DNA from: Acidimangrovimonas sediminis
Lineage (GTDB): Bacteria; Pseudomonadota; Alphaproteobacteria; Rhodobacterales; Rhodobacteraceae
Assembly: GCF_002871005.1 (NCBI RefSeq)
Contig: NZ_PHSN01000022.1
Location: forward strand, 25,788 to 89,787
DNA: 64,000 nucleotides
Direction: 5' to 3'
Shown here: in pieces, positions 26,481 to 37,752 of the stretch
Layout: every line of letters begins with the position of its first letter
Numbering within the stretch: the first letter of the stretch is position 1
Translations under genes and position numbers: made by a program
The notes under the pieces: generated by a model
Seen by the model: the letters and a program-made list of their open reading frames with translations, nothing else
Database searches by the model: none
Told to the model about the DNA's origin: nothing

Positions 26481-27455
26481 ATGACCTGCGCAAATCCGAA
26501 GGGCCTGATGCTGGCCGCCACCCTGACCCTGCTTGCCGGCGCGGCCCAAGCCGAGGTGCCCAATGTCGTGACCGACATTCCGCCCGTCGGGTCCCTGGTA
26601 AGCCAGGTGATGGGCGATCTCGGCAAACCCGTCGTGCTGACCGGCAAGGGCGCCGATCCGCATGATTTCCAGATGCGGCCCTCGCAGGCCTCGGCACTGT
26701 CCAAGGCCGACATCGTGTTCTGGATCGGGCCCGAGCTGACGCCCTGGCTAGACCACGCGCTCAAGGGCGTCGGCGCCGAAGGGCGGGCCGTGGCGCTGTT
26801 GCATGCGAAGGGCACCACACAGCTCAGCTATGCCGTGGGCGAGGGCGACCCGGGCGCGGAAGGGAACCACAACGACAAGAGTCAGAAGGACGAGGGCCAC
26901 AAGGACGGGGGTCACGATCACGAAGGCCACGATCAAGAAGGGCTGAACCCGCATGCCTGGCTCGACCCGGACAACGCGCAGGTCTGGCTGAAGCTGATCG
27001 CGGCGGATCTTTCGGCGAAGGATCCGGCCCATGCGGCCACCTATGACGCAAACGCCGCGGCGGCCGCGAAGGCGATCGCGGCGGCGGACACGGCGGCGAA
27101 GGCGACCCTGACTCCGGTGCGCGGCGCGCCGATCGTCGTCTTTCACGACGCCTTCGGCTATTTTGCCCGGCACTACGGCCTGAACGTCGCCGGCTCGGTC
27201 GCCGAGGGCGATGCGGCGACCCCGGGCGCGAAGCGGCTTGCCGACATCCACGACATGCTCGACCGCACCGGTGCGGTCTGCGTCTTCCCCGAGGACAACC
27301 ACGATCCGAAGCTGGTCGAGGCGGTGGTTTCGGGAACGAAGGCGAAGATCGGCGCCCCGCTGGACCCCGCCGGAACGTCGCAGCCGATGGGGCCGGATCT
27401 CTACGAGACGCTGATCGAGCGACTGGCGCACCAAGTGGCCGATTGCGCCGGGTGA
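26481..27455 (+). CDS. znuA: Zinc ABC transporter substrate-binding protein ZnuA
   Basis: Periplasmic zinc-binding protein delivering zinc to ZnuB. 324 residues with a signal peptide (LMLAATLTLLAGAAQA). Metal ligands are expected in GADPHDFQMRPSQ, LNPHAWLDPDNAQ and VVFHDAFGYFARHYG. A His/Asp/Glu-rich loop (about residues 136-155, with HKDGGHDHEGHDQEG) is the usual ZnuA zinc-trapping loop. The ATG at 26481 has GGAG upstream. Confidence 0.95.
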   Translation: MTCANPKGLMLAATLTLLAGAAQAEVPNVVTDIPPVGSLVSQVMGDLGKPVVLTGKGADPHDFQMRPSQASALSKADIVFWIGPELTPWLDHALKGVGAEGRAVALLHAKGTTQLSYAVGEGDPGAEGNHNDKSQKDEGHKDGGHDHEGHDQEGLNPHAWLDPDNAQVWLKLIAADLSAKDPAHAATYDANAAAAAKAIAAADTAAKATLTPVRGAPIVVFHDAFGYFARHYGLNVAGSVAEGDAATPGAKRLADIHDMLDRTGAVCVFPEDNHDPKLVEAVVSGTKAKIGAPLDPAGTSQPMGPDLYETLIERLAHQVADCAG

Positions 27456-27497
27456 CCGGCGCAGAGCCGATGGGCGCAGAGCTGACGGACGCAGAGC

Positions 27498-27551
27498 AGG
27501 GGGGCCGTCTGCCCCCCTGCACCCCCCGAGGATATTTCCGCTCAGAAGAAG
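27498..27551. repeat. Dispersed repeat, single unit between znuA and ugd
   Basis: One unit: GGGGGGCCGTCTGCCCCCC hairpin, TGCACCCCCC, then GAGGATATTTCCGCTCAGAAGAAG. It lies between converging genes. Confidence 0.8.
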
Positions 27552-27564
27552 GGGCGGCGGGCGA

Positions 27565-28869
27565 TTACCGTCCGACGCCGATATAGGCCTCGAAGCCCGC
27601 GCGCCTGGCGTCCTTCTCGGAGTAGATGTTGCGCAGGTCGGCCATCCGGGCCGTCGCCATTCCGCCCGCCAGCCGCTTGAGGTCGAGGGCGCGGAATTCG
27701 TTCCACTCGGTCAGCAGGATCACCACATCCGCCCCGGCGGCGGCATCGTAGGCGTCGTCAACCCAGCTGACCCCCGGCAGGAGCGCCTCGCCCTCCTTGC
27801 GGCCCTGCGGGTCGACCACCTTGACCCGGGCGCCGCCGCCCACCAGCGCCGGAACGATCGTCAGCGACGGCCCCTCGCGCATGTCGTCGGTGTTGGGCTT
27901 GAACGTCACCCCCAGCACCGCCACGGTCTTGCCGTTCACCGTACCGCCGCAGAGATCGACGATGCGGTCTATCATCCGCCGCTTGACCTCTTCGTTCACC
28001 GCAATCACCGTCTCGACGATGCGCACCGGCGAGGCATGATCCTGCCCGATCCGGGCAAGGGCGTTGGTATCCTTGGGGAAGCACGAGCCGCCGTAGCCCG
28101 GGCCCGCGTGCAGGAACTTGTTGCCGATCCGGCCGTCGAGGCCCATGCCCTTCGACACCGCCTTGACGTCGGCGCCGACGCGTTCGCACAGCGCCGCGAT
28201 CTCGTTGATGAAGGTGATCTTGGTGGCCAGGAAGGCGTTGGCCGCGTACTTGATCATCTCGGCCGATTCCAGGTCGGTGAAGACGATCGGGAAGTCGCGC
28301 AGGAAGAGCGGGCGGTAGATGTCGCCCATGACCTCGCGTGCGCGCTCCGACTCGACCCCGACGACCACGCGGTCGGGGCGCATGAAATCGTCGATCGCCG
28401 CGCCTTCGCGCAGGAATTCGGGGTTCGAGGCGACATCGAAGCCGGCCGCGGGATTGGCCGCGGCGATCACCTTCTCGACCGCGCGGTTGGTGCCCACCGG
28501 CACCGTCGATTTGGTGACGATTACCGAATACCCGGTGAGGGCGGCCGCGATCTCTTCGGCCGCGGCCATCACATAGGTCAGGTCTGCATGGCCATCGCCG
28601 CGCCGGGTGGGCGTGCCGACCGCGATGAACACCGCCTCGGCCCCGTCGACCGCCGCCGCCAGATCGGTCGTGAAGGTCAGTCGCCCCGCCTCGACGTTGC
28701 GGGCGAGGACCTCGTCGAGGCCCGGCTCGTAGATCGGGACCTCACCGGCCTCTAGCATCTCGATCTTGGCGGGATTCTTGTCGACACAGACCACGTCGTG
28801 CCCGAAATCCGAGAAACACACCCCGGACACGAGGCCCACGTAGCCCGTACCGATCATCGCGATCTTCAT
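27565..28869 (-). CDS. ugd: UDP-glucose 6-dehydrogenase
   Basis: Oxidises UDP-glucose to UDP-glucuronate with two NAD. 434 residues from the ATG at 28869, which has GGGAG 6 nt before it and begins MKIAMIGTGYVGLVSGVC (NAD motif GTGYVG). The catalytic cysteine lies in PGYGGSCFPKDT near residue 260. It sits 89 nt downstream of the epimerase gene in the same direction, giving a two-gene route from UDP-glucose to UDP-galacturonate for surface polysaccharide. Confidence 0.95.
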   Translation of the reverse strand: MKIAMIGTGYVGLVSGVCFSDFGHDVVCVDKNPAKIEMLEAGEVPIYEPGLDEVLARNVEAGRLTFTTDLAAAVDGAEAVFIAVGTPTRRGDGHADLTYVMAAAEEIAAALTGYSVIVTKSTVPVGTNRAVEKVIAAANPAAGFDVASNPEFLREGAAIDDFMRPDRVVVGVESERAREVMGDIYRPLFLRDFPIVFTDLESAEMIKYAANAFLATKITFINEIAALCERVGADVKAVSKGMGLDGRIGNKFLHAGPGYGGSCFPKDTNALARIGQDHASPVRIVETVIAVNEEVKRRMIDRIVDLCGGTVNGKTVAVLGVTFKPNTDDMREGPSLTIVPALVGGGARVKVVDPQGRKEGEALLPGVSWVDDAYDAAAGADVVILLTEWNEFRALDLKRLAGGMATARMADLRNIYSEKDARRAGFEAYIGVGR

Positions 28870-28958
28870 CCGAAAGCTCCCAAATTCACTGTCCACCCAA
28901 GGGAATGCGCGACCGCGCCGCGCAAGTCAATTCCGCCGTCGCTGCGGCGCGGCATGAT

Positions 28959-29966
28959 TCAGGCGTTGTAGCGCGCGCGGTACCATGTGACGAACTCGGC
29001 GACCCCCTCGGTCACCTCCGTGCGCGGAAGCGCGCCGACCAGCGCCTCCAGCAGCCGCGTCTCGGCCCAGGTCGCGGGCACGTCGCCGGGCTGCATCTCC
29101 ATGAAGTTCGGGATCGCCGCGCGGCCGGTCGCGGCCTCGATCGCCGCGATGAAATCCATCAGCTTCACCGGCTGGCCGTTGCCGATGTTCACCACCCGCC
29201 ACGGTGCCACCGGCGACAGACTGTCGAACGTGCCCGCGGGCGCACCGGTAACGGGCGGCACCTCCATCAGCCGTCGGATCCCGAGGACGAGATCCTCGAC
29301 ATAGGTGAAGTCGCGCATCATCTCGCCGTGGTTGTAGATGTCGATCGGCTCTCCGGCGAGGATCGCCTTCGTGAACTTGAAAAGTGCCATGTCCGGCCGC
29401 CCCCAGGGCCCGTAGACGGTGAAGAAGCGGAACATCGTCGTGGGAATGCCGAAGAGATGTGCATAGGAATGCGCCATCGCCTCGTTCGCCTTCTTGGTGG
29501 CGGCATAGAACGACATCTGCGCATCGGCCTTGTCGGTCTCGGCATAGGGCATCTTCTCGTTGGCGCCGAAGACCGAGGAGGTGGAGGCCAGCATCAGGTG
29601 CGCGGGGGTATGGGCGCGGGCGGCCTCGAGCACCTCGAAGGTGCCGATCAGGTTGGCATCGACATAGGAGCGCGGCGCCTCGATCGAGTAGCGCACCCCG
29701 GCCTGGGCGGCGAGATGGACGATGACATCGGGCGCCGCTTCGGCCACCGTCTCCATCACCCGGCCCCTGTCTTCGAGCATGGCGGTCACCTGCCGGAAGC
29801 CGGGCCGCTGCTCGAGGATCTCCAGCCGGGCGCGTTTCAGCGCGGGGTCGTAGTAATCCGTCATCCCGTCGAAGCCGGTCACCTCGAAGCCTTCGTCAAG
29901 CAGTAGGCGGCAGAGGTGGAAACCGATGAACCCGGCCGACCCGGTGACGAGAATGCTGCGTGCCAT
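28959..29966 (-). CDS. lpsL: UDP-glucuronate 4-epimerase-like NAD-dependent epimerase
   Basis: Extended short-chain dehydrogenase, 335 residues. NAD motif [11 protein letters not shown] near residue 9 and catalytic YAATKKANE (Tyr-x3-Lys) near residue 150. The ending around [12 protein letters not shown] and the [18 protein letters not shown] segment are characteristic of UDP-glucuronate epimerases. Start at 29966 with AGGGGGG upstream. Likely cotranscribed with ugd, whose product it would use. The exact sugar nucleotide is inferred from family and neighbour. Confidence 0.85.
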   Translation of the reverse strand: MARSILVTGSAGFIGFHLCRLLLDEGFEVTGFDGMTDYYDPALKRARLEILEQRPGFRQVTAMLEDRGRVMETVAEAAPDVIVHLAAQAGVRYSIEAPRSYVDANLIGTFEVLEAARAHTPAHLMLASTSSVFGANEKMPYAETDKADAQMSFYAATKKANEAMAHSYAHLFGIPTTMFRFFTVYGPWGRPDMALFKFTKAILAGEPIDIYNHGEMMRDFTYVEDLVLGIRRLMEVPPVTGAPAGTFDSLSPVAPWRVVNIGNGQPVKLMDFIAAIEAATGRAAIPNFMEMQPGDVPATWAETRLLEALVGALPRTEVTEGVAEFVTWYRARYNA

Positions 29967-30177
29967 GACGGCCCCCCTGCTGATGCGGCGCCACATTGGC
30001 GGCGTGCTCAGGTGGGGTCAACCGACCGAAGGGCGCTCCACCAACGACAGACCGGCGCGAGGCCGACCGGGCGGTGCCTGCGCAAGGGCCCGCCCCGGCC
30101 GCGGGCACGGCATCATCCTGTGGTGCCCGGTTCCTGTCGTGTCCGCTTTTCCCCTCGTGCGCCGGGCCGACGGCGCT

Positions 30178-30537
30178 CTAGCTGCCCCTGTAGGTCGAAT
30201 AGCCGTAGGGCGAGAGCAGAAGCGGCACGTGGTAATGGCTGTCGGCATCGGTGACGCCGAAGCGGATCGGCACCGCATCGAGGAACAGCCGCTCCCCCAC
30301 CGCCTGGCCGGTCGCGCGCAGGTAGGTACCGGTAAAGAACACCAGCTCGTAATCCGCGGCGCGCATGCTGCCCCGCGGCAGCAACGGCGCGTCGGTGCGG
30401 CCGTCGGCATTGGTCACCGCCTCGGCCACCTTGTGCGGCCCCCCCTCGTCCAGCCGGAACAGCGCCAGCGGCACGCCCCCGGCCGGAACGCCCCGGGCGG
30501 TATCCAGAACATGCGTCGTCAGATAACCTTCGGCCAT
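30178..30537 (-). CDS. hiuH: 5-hydroxyisourate hydrolase
   Basis: Transthyretin-related enzyme hydrolysing 5-hydroxyisourate (the PuuD product) to OHCU. 119 residues with the family N-terminal LTTHVLDTARG (catalytic His), the central ADSHYHVPLLLSPYGYSTY and the hallmark C-terminal YRGS. Divergent from puuE-uraD, with an AT-rich palindrome between them. Confidence 0.96.
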   Translation of the reverse strand: MAEGYLTTHVLDTARGVPAGGVPLALFRLDEGGPHKVAEAVTNADGRTDAPLLPRGSMRAADYELVFFTGTYLRATGQAVGERLFLDAVPIRFGVTDADSHYHVPLLLSPYGYSTYRGS

Positions 30538-30630
30538 GGGAAAGCCTCCTGTCGGCGATCAATCCTTGCGCATCCTAGCCACGAACGGCCCAGCGATGCG
30601 ACCCGGCAGCTGGCCGGTAGGACCTTCTGC

Positions 30631-30647
30631 GATATTTTGAAAATATC
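30631..30647. promoter_or_regulatory. AT-rich palindrome in the hiuH/puuE divergent promoter
   Basis: GATATTTT-G-AAAATATC is a perfect 8-bp inverted repeat around one base, in strongly GC-rich surroundings. It lies 93 bp from the hiuH start and about 51 bp from the puuE start. A repressor operator for purine catabolism is the simplest reading; I know no regulator with this exact site. Confidence 0.55.
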
Positions 30648-30698
30648 TTGGCATGATGCCACGGTAGACAGGGAATGTCAGCAAGACGAGGACCGATC

Positions 30699-32114
30699 AT
30701 GAACCGCTACCCCCGCGACATGCTGGGCCACGGCCCCACCCCACCCGACGCGGGCTGGCCAGGCGGCGCCAGGATCGCCGTGCAGATCGTGCTGAACTAC
30801 GAGGAGGGGGGCGAGAACTGCATCCTTCACGGCGACGCCGCCTCCGAGGCCTTCCTGTCCGACATCGCCGGCGCCGCCATGTGGCCGGGCCAGCGCCACT
30901 GGAACATGGAATCGATCTACGAATACGGCGCGCGGGCAGGCTTCTGGCGGCTGCACCGCCTGTTCACTTCCCTGGGCATCCCGCTGACGATCTACGGCGT
31001 CGCCACCGCCCTCGCCCGCTCGCCCGAACAGGTCGCCGCGATGCAGGACGCGGGATGGGAGATCGCCTCGCACGGGTTCAAGTGGGTCGAGCACAAGGAC
31101 ATGCCCGAGGAAGAGGAACGCGCCGCCATCGCCGAGGCGATCCGCCTGCACACCGAGGTGACGGGCGAACGCCCGCTCGGCTGGTACACCGGGCGCTGCT
31201 CGGCCAACACCGTGCGGCTGGTGACCGAGGCGGGGGGCTTTGCCTACATCTCCGACACCTACGATGACGACCTCCCCTACTGGATCGAGCACGGCGACCG
31301 CGACCAGCTGATCATCCCCTACACGCTGGAAGCCAACGACATGCGCTTCGCCACCTCGCCCGGCTGGATCACCGGCGACCAGTTCGAGCGTTACCTGAAG
31401 GATGCCTTCGACACGCTCTACGCGGAAGGAGAGGCCGGCGGCGCGAAGATGATGTCGATCGGCCTGCACAATCGCCTGATCGGCCGCCCGGGCAAGATGG
31501 CCGGGCTGAAGCGCTTCCTCGAGTACGCGCAGGCGCATCAGGGCGTCTGGTTCCCCCGCCGCATCGACGTGGCGCGCCATTGGGCCGAACATCACCCCCA
31601 TACGCGGTTCGAGCGCCCCTCGCGCATGTCGCGCGACACCTTCGTCGCGCGCTTCGGGGGCATCTTCGAACACTCCCCCTGGATTGCCGAACGCGCCTTC
31701 GCGCTGGAGCTCGGCCCGGCGCATGACACCGCGGTCGGGGTGCACAGCGCGCTGGCCCGCATGTTCCGCGCCGCCACGCCCGAGGAACGCCTCGGCGTCC
31801 TCAAGGCCCACCCCGACCTAGCCGGCAAGCTGGCGCAGGCGAAACGTCTGACCGCCGAATCGACCGGCGAACAGGCCAGTGCCGGCCTCGACGCCCTGAC
31901 CGACGCCGAACGCGCCCGGTTCGGGGATCTGAACGCCAAATACATGGAAAAGCACGGCTTTCCCTTTATCATCGCGGTCCGCGACCACGACAAGGCGGGC
32001 ATCCTTTCCGCCTTCGAACGCCGCCTCGCCAATCCCACCGACGCCGAGCTTCCGGAGGCCTGCAAACAGGTCGAACGGATCGCGCTCCTGCGTCTCAAGG
32101 ACCTCCTGCCATGA
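30699..32114 (+). CDS. puuE: Fused allantoinase (PuuE) and OHCU decarboxylase (UraD)
   Basis: Two consecutive purine-breakdown steps in one 471-residue chain. Residues about 1-300 are a PuuE allantoinase, a cofactor-independent relative of polysaccharide deacetylases (MNRYPRDMLGHGP, VLNYEEGGENCILHGD, EIASHGFKWVEHKDM, GWYTGRCSANT). Residues about 310-471 are OHCU decarboxylase (FVARFGGIFEHSPWIAERAF, LKAHPDLAGKLA, FPFIIAVRDHDK). UraD acts before PuuE in the pathway, so OHCU becomes allantoin and then allantoate on the same protein. Fusions of this order are known in other proteobacteria. Start at 30699 with GAGGA upstream. It overlaps allE by 4 nt. Confidence 0.95.
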   Translation: MNRYPRDMLGHGPTPPDAGWPGGARIAVQIVLNYEEGGENCILHGDAASEAFLSDIAGAAMWPGQRHWNMESIYEYGARAGFWRLHRLFTSLGIPLTIYGVATALARSPEQVAAMQDAGWEIASHGFKWVEHKDMPEEEERAAIAEAIRLHTEVTGERPLGWYTGRCSANTVRLVTEAGGFAYISDTYDDDLPYWIEHGDRDQLIIPYTLEANDMRFATSPGWITGDQFERYLKDAFDTLYAEGEAGGAKMMSIGLHNRLIGRPGKMAGLKRFLEYAQAHQGVWFPRRIDVARHWAEHHPHTRFERPSRMSRDTFVARFGGIFEHSPWIAERAFALELGPAHDTAVGVHSALARMFRAATPEERLGVLKAHPDLAGKLAQAKRLTAESTGEQASAGLDALTDAERARFGDLNAKYMEKHGFPFIIAVRDHDKAGILSAFERRLANPTDAELPEACKQVERIALLRLKDLLP

Positions 32115-32965
32115 CCAGCTACACCGGCCCGATCGACGGCCTGCCGCCGCAAACCGCGCTTCACACCGGCCGCGCGGTATTCACCGAGGCCTATGCCGTC
32201 CTCCCCCGCGGGGTGATGCGCGACATCGTCACCTCGTTCCTCCCCGGCTGGTCCGACACCCGCGCCTGGATCATCGCACGACCGCTCTCGGGCTTCGCCG
32301 AGACCTTCTCGCATTACATCCTCGAGATCGCCCCGGGCGGCGGCTCCGACACCCCGGAACCCGAGACCGGCGCGCAGGGCGTGCTCTTCGTCACCGGGGG
32401 CCACGTCACCCTCACCCTCGGGGCCACGGCGCATGATCTGGCGGCGGGCGGCTACGCCTACCTGCCCCCCGGCAGCGACTGGCGCCTTCACGCCACGGGC
32501 GACACCCCCGCCACGCTCCACTGGATCCGCAAGCTCTACGAACCCGCCCCGGGCATCGCACGGCCCGAGGCCTTCGTCACCTCGGACGCCGAAACCCCGC
32601 TCAGCCCGATGCCGGGGACCGAGGGCCGCTGGGCCACCACCCGCTTCGTCGACCCCGCGGATCTGCGCCACGACATGCATGTCAACATCGTCACCTTCGA
32701 ACCGGGCGCCACCATCCCGTTCGAGGAAACCCACGTGATGGAACACGGCCTCTACGTGCTCGAGGGCAAGGCGGTCTACCGCCTCAACCGCGACTGGGTC
32801 GAGGTCGAGGCCGGCGATTACATGTGGCTCCGTGCCTTCTGCCCGCAGGCCTGCTACGCCGCCGGCCCCGGCCGCTTCCGCTACCTGCTCTACAAGGACA
32901 TCAACCGCCACGCGAACCTCCGCGGGCCCGGGGCCTTCGGGCGCGCATCCGGAGCCGCCGGATGA
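32111..32965 (+). CDS. allE: (S)-ureidoglycine aminohydrolase, bicupin
   Basis: Manganese cupin releasing ammonia from ureidoglycine to give ureidoglycolate. 284 residues with two cupin domains; the second carries the metal site in IPFEETHVMEHGLYVLEGK. LHWIRKLYEP joins the two halves. Translationally coupled to the puuE-uraD fusion. The gene that should provide its substrate (allantoate amidohydrolase) is not in this window. Confidence 0.94.
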   Translation: MTSYTGPIDGLPPQTALHTGRAVFTEAYAVLPRGVMRDIVTSFLPGWSDTRAWIIARPLSGFAETFSHYILEIAPGGGSDTPEPETGAQGVLFVTGGHVTLTLGATAHDLAAGGYAYLPPGSDWRLHATGDTPATLHWIRKLYEPAPGIARPEAFVTSDAETPLSPMPGTEGRWATTRFVDPADLRHDMHVNIVTFEPGATIPFEETHVMEHGLYVLEGKAVYRLNRDWVEVEAGDYMWLRAFCPQACYAAGPGRFRYLLYKDINRHANLRGPGAFGRASGAAG

Positions 32966-32973
32966 CCCGCCCC

Positions 32974-33022
32974 TTTCTTCTGAGCGGAAATATCCCGGGG
33001 GGTCCGGGGGGCTGGCCCCCCG
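32974..33022. repeat. Dispersed repeat, single unit between allE and allA
   Basis: One unit on the minus orientation: CTTCTGAGCGGAAATATCCC, then GGGGGG-ctggCCCCCC-type hairpin. It interrupts an otherwise compact purine operon and could reduce transcription into allA. Confidence 0.8.
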
Positions 33023-33044
33023 GCCTCGCCGCAGGCGCCACCGC

Positions 33045-33548
33045 ATGACCCGCACGATCCGCGCCACCGCCCTGACCCGGCCCGCCTTCGCCCCCTTCGG
33101 CGAGGTGCTCGACACCAACGGCCCGCATGACAAGCTGATCAACCAGGGTCTCTGCGGCCGCTGGCACGACCGGGCGACGCTCGACTTCGGCCCCGGGGGA
33201 CGTGCGGGGATCTCGCTCTTCCGGGCGGAGCCGCGCGCGCTTCCCTACCGGCTCGAGATGGTCGAGCGGCACCCCGAGGGCAGCCAGGCCTTCCTGCCGA
33301 TGAGCGAACACCCATTCCTCGTCATCGTCGCACCGGACGAGGGGGGCACACCCGGCACGCCGCAGGCCTTCCTCACCGCCCCCGGGCAGGGGATCAACCT
33401 GCACCGCGGCGCCTGGCACGGGGTGCTGACACCGCTGCATGCGCCGGGGCTCTTCGCCGTGGTCGACCGCATCGGCGATACCCCCAACCTGCAGGAACAC
33501 TGGTTCGATGCGCCCTACACAATCGTTCTCTCTGACCTCGCCCCCTGA
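33045..33548 (+). CDS. allA: Ureidoglycolate lyase
   Basis: Splits ureidoglycolate into glyoxylate and urea, the last step of the pathway. 167 residues with family motifs AFAPFGEVLDT, LEMVERHPEGSQAFLPM and INLHRGAWHGVLTPL. No strong ribosome site is seen. The 3' end, including the stop codon, is part of a triplicated 13-14-nt repeat. Confidence 0.94.
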   Translation: MTRTIRATALTRPAFAPFGEVLDTNGPHDKLINQGLCGRWHDRATLDFGPGGRAGISLFRAEPRALPYRLEMVERHPEGSQAFLPMSEHPFLVIVAPDEGGTPGTPQAFLTAPGQGINLHRGAWHGVLTPLHAPGLFAVVDRIGDTPNLQEHWFDAPYTIVLSDLAP

Positions 33549-33573
33549 CCTCGCCCCCCTGACCTCGCCCCCC
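33532..33573 (+). repeat. Short tandem repeat covering the allA stop
   Basis: Three copies of CTGACCTCGCCCC(C), 13-14 nt each. The allA stop codon TGA falls in the second copy and each copy has a TGA. It looks like slippage. Confidence 0.85.
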
Positions 33574-33660
33574 CGGGCCCAACCCGGCGGCCGGACCACC
33601 CGCCGGAATCGAGAGACAAAGGCCGCCTCAGACGAAGGCCGCTTCAACAGTGAGGATTTC

Positions 33661-35181
33661 ATGACCGCCCCCGCCTCCTCTACCGACCCCGCCGCATCTC
33701 CTTCGTCCTCCTCCGTGCATCCCGTCGACGAGGTGCTGCCGCCCGGCCGTTTGATCACCCTCGGTCTGCAGCATGTCCTCGTCATGTACGCCGGGGCCGT
33801 GGCGGTTCCGCTGATCATCGGCCGGGTGCTGAGGCTCGCGCCCGAGGACGTGGCCTTCCTGATCTCGGCCGACCTCTTCGCCTGCGGGATCGTGACGCTG
33901 ATCCAGTCGCTGGGCGTGACCCCATATTTCGGCATCCGCCTGCCGGTGATGATGGGCGTCACCTTCGCCTCGGTGGGGCCGATGATCGGCGTGGCGATCG
34001 CGCACCCGGGCACGGAAGGCGCGCGGATGATATTCGGCGGCATCATCGGGGCGGGTATCATCGGCATCCTGATCGCCCCGCTGGTGTCGAAGATGCTGCG
34101 CTTCTTCCCGCCCGTGGTGACCGGCACGATCATCCTCGTCATCGGCGTCACGCTTATGAAGATCGGCATCTCGTGGATCTTCGGCCTGCCCGTGGGCCCC
34201 ACCGCGCCCAAGGTCGTGGACCCCGCCAACGCCGCCTGGCTCGAGGCCGCGTCGACGGCGGCGGAGGCCGCGGGCGCGGGCGCCATGCCCAAGGGCTTCG
34301 CGATCCTGCCGACTCTGAACAACACCTCCTACGCGAACCCCGCCAACATCGCGATCTCGGCCGCGGTGCTGGTGGTGATCCTGCTGATTGCCCGCCTCGC
34401 CCGCGGCTTCTTGCAGAACATCGCGGTGCTTCTGGGCATCGTCTTCGGGGGCATCCTCGTCGCCATTTTCGGGATGATGGGCTTTGCCAAGGTCGGCCGC
34501 GCGGGATGGTTCGAGCTGGTCCCTCCGTTCCACTTCGGCATGCCGATCTTCGACCCCGTCCTGATCGTGACCTTCGTGCTGGTGATGATCGTGGTGATGA
34601 TCGAATCCACCGGCATGTTCCTTGCGCTGGGAGAGATGACCGGCGTGAAGATCACCCAAAAGCGCCTTGCCGCCGGCCTGCGCACCGACGGCGTGGGTGC
34701 CATCATCGGCGGGCTGTTCAACACCTTCCCCTATACCTCGTTCTCGCAGAACGTGGGGCTGGTGGGGGTCACCGGCATCCGCTCGCGCTTCGTCTGCGTG
34801 ACCGGGGGCGCGATCCTGATCCTGCTGGGGTTGATCCCGAAGATGGGCGCGCTGGTCGAAAGCCTGCCGACCTCGGTGCTGGGCGGGGCGGGACTGGTGA
34901 TGTTCGGCATGGTGGCGGCCACCGGCATCCGCATCCTGTCGCGGGTCGATTTCACCACCAGCCGCAACAACCTGTTCATCGTGGCGGTCAGCCTCGGCTT
35001 CGGGATGATCCCGCTGATCGCGCCCGACTTCAAGATGTGGATGCCGCATGCGATCCACCCGCTGATCGACAGCGGCATCCTGCTGGCCACCCTCTCCGCC
35101 GTGACCCTGAACCTCGTCTTCAACGGCGCCACCGGCGACGCCGAGGACGCCCGGCACGCCGCCGAGACCGCCGAGGCCTGA
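33661..35181 (+). CDS. NCS2-family purine (urate/xanthine) permease
   Basis: Proton-coupled nucleobase uptake in the inner membrane. 506 residues, 12-14 helices. TM1 holds LGLQHVLVMYAGAVAVPLII; TM8 carries ESTGMFLALGEMTG; TM10 has SFSQNVGLVGVTGIRSRF, the signature of the urate/xanthine branch. Start at 33661 with GAGGA upstream. Last gene of the purine cluster, consistent with bringing in urate or xanthine as a nitrogen source. Confidence 0.92.
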   Translation: MTAPASSTDPAASPSSSSVHPVDEVLPPGRLITLGLQHVLVMYAGAVAVPLIIGRVLRLAPEDVAFLISADLFACGIVTLIQSLGVTPYFGIRLPVMMGVTFASVGPMIGVAIAHPGTEGARMIFGGIIGAGIIGILIAPLVSKMLRFFPPVVTGTIILVIGVTLMKIGISWIFGLPVGPTAPKVVDPANAAWLEAASTAAEAAGAGAMPKGFAILPTLNNTSYANPANIAISAAVLVVILLIARLARGFLQNIAVLLGIVFGGILVAIFGMMGFAKVGRAGWFELVPPFHFGMPIFDPVLIVTFVLVMIVVMIESTGMFLALGEMTGVKITQKRLAAGLRTDGVGAIIGGLFNTFPYTSFSQNVGLVGVTGIRSRFVCVTGGAILILLGLIPKMGALVESLPTSVLGGAGLVMFGMVAATGIRILSRVDFTTSRNNLFIVAVSLGFGMIPLIAPDFKMWMPHAIHPLIDSGILLATLSAVTLNLVFNGATGDAEDARHAAETAEA

Positions 35182-36846
<1,665 letters not shown>

Positions 36847-36927
36847 TTGGCTCAGCCCTGACACGGGAGCCGCGCTCTTCCAACTCGGCGCGCGGCGCTC
36901 TAGTCTCCGCGCGAAACGGAGGGCGTG

Positions 36928-37752
36928 ATGAACGATCTGGACAGGGTAGCGAAGCGGGGGCTGGTGCTCCTGGGCTGCGGCAAGATGGGCTCGGCGATGC
37001 TGGCGGGCTGGCTGAAGCGCGGACTGGAACCCGGCGCGGTCTGGGTGATGGATCCCCGGCCGTCCGAGTGGCTTCAGGGCCTTGCCGCCAAAGGCCTTCA
37101 CCTCAACACCGACCTGCCCGAGGACCCCGCGATCGTGCTGGTCGCGGTCAAGCCGCAGATGATGGCCGAGGCGCTGCCGAAACTTACGCCGCTCGGCGAC
37201 GGCACCACGCTGTTCCTCTCGGTCGCCGCCGGCACGCCGATCTCGTATTACGAAACGGTGCTGGGCACCGCGACACCGGTGATCCGCGCGATGCCCAACA
37301 CCCCCGCCGCGATCGGACGCGGCATCACCGCGCTGACCGGCAACGGCCCCGCGACCGAGCTTGACATGGAACTGGCGGAGACCCTGCTGTCCGCCGTCGG
37401 CCAGACCGTGCGGCTGGAGGGAGAGCACCAGATGGATGCGGTCACCGCCGTCTCGGGCTCCGGCCCCGCCTATGTCTTCCACCTGATCGAGACGCTGGCC
37501 GCCGCGGGCGAGGCCGAGGGCCTGCCCGCCAATCTGGCGATGCAGCTGGCCAAGGCGACCGTCGCGGGAGCCGGGGCCCTGGCGATGGAGGCCGAGGAAG
37601 ACCCGGCCCAGCTGCGCGTCAACGTCACCTCGCCGGGCGGCACCACCGCCGCCGCACTGGGCGTGCTGATGGATGCGGACACGGGCTTTCCCCCGCTTCT
37701 GAAACGTGCGGTCAAGGCCGCCGCCGACCGCGGGCGGGAGCTGGGCAAATGA
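36928..37752 (+). CDS. proC: Pyrroline-5-carboxylate reductase
   Basis: Last step of proline synthesis. 274 residues with NAD(P) motif [27 protein letters not shown], and the C-terminal [12 protein letters not shown] signature. It overlaps csaA by 4 nt. Start chosen at the second of two adjacent codons (GTG-ATG). Confidence 0.96.
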   Translation: MNDLDRVAKRGLVLLGCGKMGSAMLAGWLKRGLEPGAVWVMDPRPSEWLQGLAAKGLHLNTDLPEDPAIVLVAVKPQMMAEALPKLTPLGDGTTLFLSVAAGTPISYYETVLGTATPVIRAMPNTPAAIGRGITALTGNGPATELDMELAETLLSAVGQTVRLEGEHQMDAVTAVSGSGPAYVFHLIETLAAAGEAEGLPANLAMQLAKATVAGAGALAMEAEEDPAQLRVNVTSPGGTTAAALGVLMDADTGFPPLLKRAVKAAADRGRELGK

